Below, piece after piece: positions 58,308-64,000 of a stretch of DNA of 64,000 bases. Position 1 is the first letter of the stretch. The number at the start of each line of letters is the position of its first letter. The notes beneath the pieces are model-generated. The model was not told the origin of the DNA. It saw only the letters and a list, made by a program, of their open reading frames with translations, and searched no databases. The DNA comes from Streptomyces aurantiogriseus (GTDB taxonomy: Bacteria > Actinomycetota > Actinomycetes > Streptomycetales > Streptomycetaceae): contig NZ_BMSX01000019.1 in NCBI RefSeq assembly GCF_014649375.1, positions 124,001 through 188,000 on the forward strand, read 5' to 3'. A program made the position numbers and the translations under genes.

Positions 58308-60155
58308 ATGAGCAAGCAACGACGTGCCGCGCGGCGTTCCGCGGCCGGGTACCGTACGTCACTCCTCTGGCGGATCGTCACCCGCGGTGCCGAATTCGTC
58401 GACCGGCGCATCGGCTGGGACAGATTGCCCGTCCTTCCCGGCCTGCTGACGCTCCTCGGTCTGCGGGTGCGGCTGCGCCAGAAGAACCTTCACGACGCCG
58501 GCCGGCTGCCCTCCGTGAATCTGCCCGATCCCGCACCGCCCTCCGAGAGCCACAAGGTCAATCGGACCGCCGACGGCAGCCACAACGATCTCGACGAGCC
58601 GCGGATGGGCATGGCGGGCACCCGTTTCGGCCGGAACATCCCGCTGGACCGGATCGCCGCGACCACACCGGAGGAGGTCCTGTCCCGACCGAACCCGCGG
58701 GAGGTCAGCCGCGCCCTGCTCACCCGTGACGGGCTGACTGCGGCCGAGTCGGTCAACTCCCTGGTCGCCGCCTGGCTTCAGTTCATGGTGCGCGACTGGT
58801 TCAGCCATGGGACGAGCCCCACGGAACGGCCCTGGGAAGTGCCCCTCATGGACGACGACCCCTGGCCGGAACACCCCATGCGGATCATGCGGACACCGGA
58901 CGACCCGACCCGCGACCCGAAGGCGCCCGCCGGGACGCCCGACACCCGCGTCAACGTGTCCTCCCACTGGTGGGACGCCTCACAGATCTACGGGTCGAAC
59001 GAGACCGAGCAGCGGCTGATGCGCACCGGCGAGTCGGGCAAGGTGCACCTGTGGGACGACGAGCAGTCGCCGTTCCCCTCGGACCCCTCTCGCGACCCCT
59101 CGCGTGTTCCCGGGTTCTGGCTGGGGCTCGCCATGATGCAGAACCTGTTCGCACGGGAGCACAACGCGATCTGCGACCACCTGCACGGCGCCTACCCGTC
59201 GTGGAACGACGAGGAGCTGTTCCAGCGTGCCCGGCTCGTCAACGCCGCGCTCCTCGCCAAGATCCACACCGTGGAGTGGACACCGGCCGTGATCAGCCAT
59301 CCGACCACCGTGACGGCACTGCGCGCCAACTGGTGGGGCCTCGCGGGCGAGCGCGTCCACCAGCTCTTCGGCCGGATCAGTAAGAGCGAGGTCATCAGCG
59401 GAATCCCCGGCGGCACCACGGACCACTACGGCGTCCCGTACGCCCTCACCGAGGAGTTCGTGGCCGTCTACCGCATGCATCCGCTCGTCCGCGACGAGTG
59501 GCATCTGCGGTCCGCCGACGACGACGCGACCCTGCGCCACTGCACCCTGCGGGACATCTCGGGGCCGGGGGCGCTGAAGGTCCTGGAGACCACCGGCATG
59601 GCCGATCTGCTCTACAGCTTCGGCACGCTCCACCCCGGACTGGTCACCCTGCACAACTTCCCCAGGTTCCTGCAGGAGTTCGAGCGTCCGGACGGGCATC
59701 TGCAGGATCTCGCCGCCACCGACATCCTGCGCTGCCGGGAGCTGGGTGTCCCCCGCTACAACGAGTTCCGGCGGCTGCTGCGGCTGAAGCCCGCGGGGAG
59801 CTTCGCGGAGCTGACGGCCAATCCGGCGTGGGCCGAGGAGATCGAGCGGCTCTACGACGGCGACATCGAGAAGGTCGACCTGATGGTCGGGCTGTACGCG
59901 GAGAAGCTGCCGGCCGGCTTCGCCTTCAGTGACACGGCGTTCCGGGTCTTCGTCCTCATGGCCTCCCGTCGGCTGAACAGCGACCGCTTCTTCACGGAGT
60001 ACTACACCCCTGAGGTGTACTCCAAGGCCGGCATGGCCTGGATCGACGACAACAGCATGATCACGGTGCTGCTGCGTCACCACCCGGAGCTGCGCACGGC
60101 TCTCGCCGGGCTGACGAACGCGTTCCTGCCGTGGCACACCGCCGGGGGACGGTGA
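58308..60155 (+). CDS. Heme peroxidase of the alpha-dioxygenase/PGHS type
   Basis: The 615-residue protein belongs to the animal heme peroxidase superfamily, nearest to fatty-acid alpha-dioxygenases. The radical-forming Tyr388 and proximal heme ligand His391 lie in VAVYRMHPLVRDEW. Other family marks are VNVSSHWWDASQIYGS, LFAREHNAICDHLHG and AKIHTVEWTPAVI. The distal-histidine segment reads LQFMVRDWFSHG, with Arg162 where superfamily members have His. There is no signal peptide, but the basic N-terminus may contact membrane. It probably oxygenates a lipid or another small substrate. An EF-hand gene follows after a terminator. Confidence 0.87.
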   Translation: MSKQRRAARRSAAGYRTSLLWRIVTRGAEFVDRRIGWDRLPVLPGLLTLLGLRVRLRQKNLHDAGRLPSVNLPDPAPPSESHKVNRTADGSHNDLDEPRMGMAGTRFGRNIPLDRIAATTPEEVLSRPNPREVSRALLTRDGLTAAESVNSLVAAWLQFMVRDWFSHGTSPTERPWEVPLMDDDPWPEHPMRIMRTPDDPTRDPKAPAGTPDTRVNVSSHWWDASQIYGSNETEQRLMRTGESGKVHLWDDEQSPFPSDPSRDPSRVPGFWLGLAMMQNLFAREHNAICDHLHGAYPSWNDEELFQRARLVNAALLAKIHTVEWTPAVISHPTTVTALRANWWGLAGERVHQLFGRISKSEVISGIPGGTTDHYGVPYALTEEFVAVYRMHPLVRDEWHLRSADDDATLRHCTLRDISGPGALKVLETTGMADLLYSFGTLHPGLVTLHNFPRFLQEFERPDGHLQDLAATDILRCRELGVPRYNEFRRLLRLKPAGSFAELTANPAWAEEIERLYDGDIEKVDLMVGLYAEKLPAGFAFSDTAFRVFVLMASRRLNSDRFFTEYYTPEVYSKAGMAWIDDNSMITVLLRHHPELRTALAGLTNAFLPWHTAGGR

Positions 60156-60175
60156 ACCGGCACGGATGTGGTGCG

Positions 60176-60216
60176 CCCGGTTCCCCGCCCGGTGGTGCGG
60201 GAGGCGGGGAACCGGG
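60176..60216 (+). terminator. Hairpin after heme peroxidase gene
   Basis: CCCGGTTCCCCGCC and its complement GGCGGGGAACCGGG form a 14-bp stem with a loop of about 13 bases, 20 bp after the peroxidase stop. Confidence 0.7.
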
Positions 60217-60288
60217 ACGGGGCGGGAGGCGTTGTCGTCCGTGAGTGAGGCGGTCCGGCCCGCCCGCCGGCCGAAGGGACGGGACGAC

Positions 60289-60546
60289 GTGGTGAGTGAC
60301 AAGGCCCGGAAGCTGTTCGAGGCGCTCGACCTCGACGAGAACGGGACGCTGACCCGCGAGGAGGTGATCATCGCCTTGCGGAGGAAGGGGCCGTCGCTGG
60401 CCGCGTCGGGGATTCTGCCGTTCTGGGGTGTGGGGGACGTGGACGCCTCGTCCGCGCTGTTCGACGCCGCCGACCAGAACGGGGACGCGGTCCTGACCTT
60501 GGAGGAGTTCGCGGCGGTCGTGGACCGCCGTTTCGGCTGGCGCTGA
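60289..60546 (+). CDS. EF-hand calcium-binding protein
   Basis: The 85-residue protein has two EF-hand loops: DLDENGTLTREE and DQNGDAVLTLEE, each with acidic residues at positions 1, 3 or 5 and 12. The flanking helices read SDKARKLFEALD and FAAVVDRRFGW. GTG 60289 follows GAAGGG; GTG 60241 is an alternative that adds 16 residues. It is a small cytoplasmic calcium sensor or buffer. It lies between the heme peroxidase and glutamate-cysteine ligase-like genes but after a terminator, so it may have its own promoter. Confidence 0.82.
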   Translation: MVSDKARKLFEALDLDENGTLTREEVIIALRRKGPSLAASGILPFWGVGDVDASSALFDAADQNGDAVLTLEEFAAVVDRRFGWR

Positions 60547-60654
60547 CACCGGACCGGCGCAGCGGCCCGCTGTCACCGGGGCGGTCCTCCGTCCCGCCTG
60601 GTCAGGGGCGGCCGGCGGTGCGACGCTGGAGTGGAGAGGAATCCGGGAGGACCG

Positions 60655-62133
60655 ATGGGACGGGACGTCCCGGCACTGGTCTTCACCCGCGAGGACCGCC
60701 GCCGGTACCGGAGCAAGATGCAGGAGTGCCTCGACGCGTTCGCCCAGATGCTGCGCGAGGCACGGTTCGAGTCCGAGCGGCCCCGGGTGGGGCTGGAGAT
60801 CGAGCTGAACCTGGTCGACGACGAGGCCGAGCCGGCGATGCGCAACACCGATGTGCTCGAAGCCATCGCTGATCCCGCCTGGTCCACCGAGCTGGGCCGG
60901 TTCAACCTCGAGATCAACGTTCCGCCCCGCCGGCTGACGGAGGGCGGCCCCGACGACTGGGAGTCCGAGATCCGCGCCGCGCTGAACCACGCCGAGCAGC
61001 GCGCCGGTTCGGTCGGCGCGCATCTGATCACGATCGGCACCCTGCCCACGCTGCAGCAGGAGGACGTCGGCGAGGCGACACTGTCGGAGAACCCGCGCTA
61101 CCGGCTGCTCAACGATCAGGTCTTCGCGGCGCGGGGCGAGGATCTGCTGATCGAGGTGGACGGCGTCGACCGGCTGCGGACCTACGCGGACACGATCACT
61201 CCGGAGGCCGCGTGCACCAGTACGCAGTTCCACCTCCAGGTGTCCCCGGAGGAGTTCGCCGGCTACTGGAACGCGGCGCAGGCGATCGCCGGGGTCCAGG
61301 TCGGGCTGGCGGCCAACGCGCCGTTCCTGTTCGGCAAGGAGCTGTGGCACGAAACCCGTGTCCCGCTGTTCGAGCAGGCCACCGACACCCGCCCGCAGGA
61401 GATCAAGGTGCAGGGGGTACGGCCCCGGGTGTGGTTCGGAGAGCGGTGGATCAACAGCGTCTTCGACCTCTTCGAGGAGAACCTGCGCTACTTCCCGGCC
61501 CTGCTGCCCCTGTGCGACGAGCAGGACCCCGCGGAGACGCTGGACCGGGGCGACATCCCCGAACTGGCCGAACTCACCCTGCACAACGGCACCATCTACC
61601 GCTGGAACCGCCCGGTCTACGCCGTCACCCACGAAAAGCCGCATGTGCGCGTGGAGAACCGTGTGCTGCCCGCCGGCCCGACCGTGGCCGACACCCTCGC
61701 CAACGGCGCCTTCTACTACGGGCTCACCCGCGCCCTGGTGGAGGAGGAGCGGCCGGTGTGGTCACGGATGTCCTTCTCGGCCGCCGAGGACAACCTGCAC
61801 GCGGCGGCGCGGCACGGCATCGAGGCACGGCTGTACTGGCCCGGGATGGGCGAGGTGCCGGTGCCCGAACTCGTCCTGCGGCGTCTGCTGCCCCTGGCGC
61901 ACCGGGGGCTGGAGCACTCCGGCATGGACGAGGCCTGGCGGGAGCCGCTGCTCGGCATCATCGAGCAGCGGTGCGTCACCGGCCGCAACGGAGCGGTCTG
62001 GCAGAAGGAGATGTTCCACCACCTGGTCACCTCCCTGCACTCCGGCCGCCACGAGGCCCTGCGGCGCATGACGCTGCTGTACATCGACTACATGCATCTC
62101 AACGCCCCCGTCCACACGTGGCCGGTCGACTGA
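60655..62133 (+). CDS. Glutamate-cysteine ligase-like enzyme (GCS2 family)
   Basis: The 492-residue protein of the bacterial GCS2 group starts at ATG 60655 behind GGGAGG. It reads RVGLEIELNLVDDEAEPAMR, then ELGRFNLEINVPPRRLTEGG (metal/glutamate site) and ACTSTQFHLQVSPEEFAGYW. The C-terminal half has YRWNRPVYAVTHEKPHVRVE and RMSFSAAEDNLHAAARHGIE. Streptomyces use ergothioneine and mycothiol rather than glutathione, so this type may make gamma-glutamyl compounds other than glutathione. It is monocistronic, with a terminator behind it. Confidence 0.87.
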   Translation: MGRDVPALVFTREDRRRYRSKMQECLDAFAQMLREARFESERPRVGLEIELNLVDDEAEPAMRNTDVLEAIADPAWSTELGRFNLEINVPPRRLTEGGPDDWESEIRAALNHAEQRAGSVGAHLITIGTLPTLQQEDVGEATLSENPRYRLLNDQVFAARGEDLLIEVDGVDRLRTYADTITPEAACTSTQFHLQVSPEEFAGYWNAAQAIAGVQVGLAANAPFLFGKELWHETRVPLFEQATDTRPQEIKVQGVRPRVWFGERWINSVFDLFEENLRYFPALLPLCDEQDPAETLDRGDIPELAELTLHNGTIYRWNRPVYAVTHEKPHVRVENRVLPAGPTVADTLANGAFYYGLTRALVEEERPVWSRMSFSAAEDNLHAAARHGIEARLYWPGMGEVPVPELVLRRLLPLAHRGLEHSGMDEAWREPLLGIIEQRCVTGRNGAVWQKEMFHHLVTSLHSGRHEALRRMTLLYIDYMHLNAPVHTWPVD

Positions 62134-62139
62134 CGGAAC

Positions 62140-62173
62140 GGTGTCCGCTCAGGCCGGAACCTGGGCGGACACC
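62140..62173. terminator. Bidirectional hairpin
   Basis: GGTGTCCGCTCAGG and CCTGGGCGGACACC pair over 14 bp with one G-T mismatch and a six-base loop, between the convergent ligase and subtilase-operon genes. Confidence 0.7.
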
Positions 62174-62210
62174 GGTGGCGACGCCGGCGTGGGCGCCGGA
62201 CTCGACGCGC

Positions 62211-62459
62211 TCACTGGATCGGGGAGTCGGGTGGGGGGAGCCGGATGATGCGCTCCCGGTCGACGGATTCGACGCCGTCGACCGCTTCCAGGGCCGGTAT
62301 GCGGTCCTCCGCGACGGTGCCGGAGAGCGTGCCGAGGATCGGCTGCTCGGACGTGACCGTCAGCCCGGCCCGCCGCAGGGCCTCGACGACGTCCGCGAAC
62401 CGGTCGGGGTCGACCGCGAGGATGACCCCGACCGGCTCGGCGTGGGACGACTCGCTCAC
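62211..62459 (-). CDS. Small subtilase-propeptide-like (I9-like) protein
   Basis: The 82-residue protein starts at GTG 62459, overlapping the subtilase stop by four bases (GTGA). It reads DPDRFADVVEALRRAGLTVT, then TLSGTVAEDRIPALEAVDGV and ESVDRERIIRL. The alpha-beta pattern and the GxVxxDRxxAL-x-x-VxGVxSVxxDR signature resemble the I9 inhibitor propeptide that folds and inhibits subtilisins. A separate gene placed after its protease suggests it acts in trans as chaperone or inhibitor. No signal peptide. The function is inference. Confidence 0.65.
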   Translation of the reverse strand: MSESSHAEPVGVILAVDPDRFADVVEALRRAGLTVTSEQPILGTLSGTVAEDRIPALEAVDGVESVDRERIIRLPPPDSPIQ

Positions 62460-63790
62460 GGGGCCTGGAGCAGGCCCGCGCCGACGTCCCTGACGGGGTG
62501 CGCCAGCGGGAACGCACCCGACTTGAGACTGGCCATGAGATCGACCGCGGAGGCGTTGGGGTTCGCCTGGGAGAGCAGGGCGAGGACACCCGCGACGTGC
62601 GGGGTGGCCATGCTGGTACCGCTCAGCTCCTGGTACCCGCCGTCAGGGGCAGCCGAGCGCACCTGCCAGCCGGGCGCGGCGATGTTGACCTCGCCGCCCT
62701 GGGCGTTGATGCCGCCGTTGGAGAAGAACGCCGGCGCGATGGCCTTCTCGAGCGCTCCCACCGCCAGGATGGAGGGACAGTTGGCGGGCCTGCTGACGGG
62801 CTCGATGTCCTGGGGCCGGCTGCTGTCGTTGCCGGCGGCGGCGACGATCACCGTCCCGCGCTCGAGCGCGCGCTTGGCCAGAATCTCGTACGTCTGCGGG
62901 AAGAGCTCACCCTTGCGGACCCGGGCACCGAGCGACATGGAGATCACCCGCGCGCCGCGGGCGACGGCCCAGGCGATGGCGGCCAGGATGTTGCCGTCGG
63001 TGCCGGTGCCCGAGTTGCTCAGCACCTTCCCGGCGAGGATCCGGGCGTCGCACGCCACACCGTAACGGGGCCCCTGCTGGGGGTTGGCCGGGCCCGCGAC
63101 GGTGCCGATGCAGTGCGTGCCGTGGCCGTTGCCGTCCTCGACGGACTCGCCGAGCACGAAGGACATCGTCTCCTCGATGCATCCGACGAGGTCCGGGTGG
63201 TCGGTGTCCACGCCGGTGTCGAGGACGGCGACCTTCACACCGCGTCCGGTGAGGTTGGTCCGGTTGACGCGTATCGCCTGCAGACCCCAGGTCCAGCGCT
63301 CTTCGTCCCAGGCCGGGCCCTGGGCGGCGGCCATCTCGGCCCTGGAGTGGCGGGCGACCACGTCCTCGTCGCTGCGGTAGGCCGGGTAGAACTCGGTCGG
63401 CGGTGCCTGCGGGGCGGTGATCGGCATGGCGTACACCATGCGCTCCGGCTCCGCCGCGATGATCGATGATTCCGCCTCGGCCGTGGTCACCAGCGAGTGG
63501 CGCCGGTCGGGCCGTACTTCGACGACGGCGGCGGCGAGCTCCTCGAAGTGCACCGAGACGTCGGGGCGCTCGAGGAGTTCGGCCACGTTCGCCGTCTCGG
63601 TTCCGCGGACACGTTCGACGGACGCGATGTCGGCGGAGGAACGCAGGGCGTTCAGTCCGCTCTCCTGGTTACCCGGGTCGAGCAGGACCACGTACCGACC
63701 GGTGTACTCGGAGCCGCGGGCCGTGACATGCCCGTTGGGTCGTTCGGGCTGCTCGCCGAAGGCGCGCCTGTCCATGGGTCCGTTCGCCAT
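62456..63790 (-). CDS. Subtilisin-like serine protease (S8), non-secreted type
   Basis: The 444-residue subtilase starts at ATG 63790. Residues ~1-175 form a non-canonical N-terminal domain with GRYVVLLDPGNQESGLNALR. The triad is Asp191 in VAVLDTGVDTDHPDL, His223 in GNGHGTHCIGTVAG and Ser393 in LSGTSMATPHVAGV. No signal peptide or membrane anchor is seen, so it is probably cytoplasmic or released by another route. It is translationally coupled to the small I9-like protein that follows. Confidence 0.88.
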   Translation of the reverse strand: MANGPMDRRAFGEQPERPNGHVTARGSEYTGRYVVLLDPGNQESGLNALRSSADIASVERVRGTETANVAELLERPDVSVHFEELAAAVVEVRPDRRHSLVTTAEAESSIIAAEPERMVYAMPITAPQAPPTEFYPAYRSDEDVVARHSRAEMAAAQGPAWDEERWTWGLQAIRVNRTNLTGRGVKVAVLDTGVDTDHPDLVGCIEETMSFVLGESVEDGNGHGTHCIGTVAGPANPQQGPRYGVACDARILAGKVLSNSGTGTDGNILAAIAWAVARGARVISMSLGARVRKGELFPQTYEILAKRALERGTVIVAAAGNDSSRPQDIEPVSRPANCPSILAVGALEKAIAPAFFSNGGINAQGGEVNIAAPGWQVRSAAPDGGYQELSGTSMATPHVAGVLALLSQANPNASAVDLMASLKSGAFPLAHPVRDVGAGLLQAP

Positions 63791-64000
63791 TGATTTTCCC
63801 GCTTTCTGTGGGCTTCCCCCGGTTCGTGGACACACGCCGACTCGCCGAACGGCTGGCGCAGAGGATGGTTGGGGTGAGCGGTTCGGCCGCGTGTCGGCGC
63901 TCGGCGCCGACGCCTGCAGGGCTGTCCCCGGCGAGGCCGTCGGTGTTGCCCCCTCGTCTACGGTCGCACTGGTCAGAGAGGTGCGCAACAGATGGCAAGC

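Noticed and set aside
63791..64000. An N-terminal extension of the last subtilase up to 63988
   Set aside because: The added residues are low-complexity and have no ribosome site; the ATG at 63790 gives a normal start. No other gene is evident before the right edge.

Overview
The window is high-GC DNA from a Streptomyces-like actinomycete. The supporting signs are the very high G+C with strong third-position GC, frequent GTG and TTG starts, GGAGG-type ribosome sites, many regulators of the WYL, TetR, XRE, GlxA and DeoR types, a Tat-exported family 11 xylanase, and a rifamycin-associated element with helR and a Rox-type monooxygenase. Almost all genes are accessory (transport, detoxification, secreted enzymes, regulators). 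About a dozen gene remnants point to a recombining or decaying chromosome-arm region. No rRNA, tRNA, insertion sequence, phage module or CRISPR array was recognised.

Layout. 0.1-7.3 kb: a broken hydroxy-oxovalerate aldolase and a broken GNAT gene meet head to head; then galU, a WYL regulator divergent from a RidA gene, and an ABC-2 exporter whose GntR regulator is reduced to its tail and whose ATPase is frameshifted. 7.5-16 kb: VOC proteins, a SigE-type sigma factor with a possible membrane partner divergent from a large secreted subtilase, a GNAT and a LysE exporter. 16.3-18.7 kb: a rifamycin-associated element, a 47-codon glycosyltransferase remnant and helR. 18.9-30.6 kb: a 9-bp minisatellite, a 39-bp tandem duplication and many remnants (GT2, YciI, LysR, SDR, MmyB, SMP-30, pirin) among intact genes for a winged-helix protein, a membrane protein, a CAP protein, a flavin reductase, an FG-GAP protein, an SDR, a saccharopine-dehydrogenase-like protein and a GlxA regulator.

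30.5-41 kb: a patatin/Baeyer-Villiger monooxygenase fusion divergent from TetR; a cupin-SDR-alcohol dehydrogenase operon divergent from an XRE regulator; rifampicin monooxygenase rox behind a short leader ORF; a TetX-like monooxygenase; and an internally deleted SDR behind a MerR-type promoter. 41.5-46.7 kb: a DeoR-controlled polyol uptake and oxidation operon without its own ATPase. 46.7-52 kb: a TetR/tandem-GNAT unit with a near-perfect palindromic operator, a SRPBCC protein, a PP2C phosphatase, a VOC protein and an acyltransferase. 52-57 kb: a polyamine-type ABC operon that ends in an overlapping glycosyltransferase. 57-64 kb: a GH11 xylanase with xylanase-type operators, a heme peroxidase of the alpha-dioxygenase type, an EF-hand protein, a glutamate-cysteine ligase-like enzyme, and a cytoplasmic-type subtilase coupled to a small propeptide-like protein.

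Working themes: two independent rifamycin defences (RNA polymerase rescue by HelR, drug oxidation by Rox) lie 19 kb apart. Several redox enzymes are paired with divergent regulators. Several mini-operons are tightly overlapped, which helps tie genes of unknown role to known partners. All function calls come from reading the translated sequence; no database search was run.
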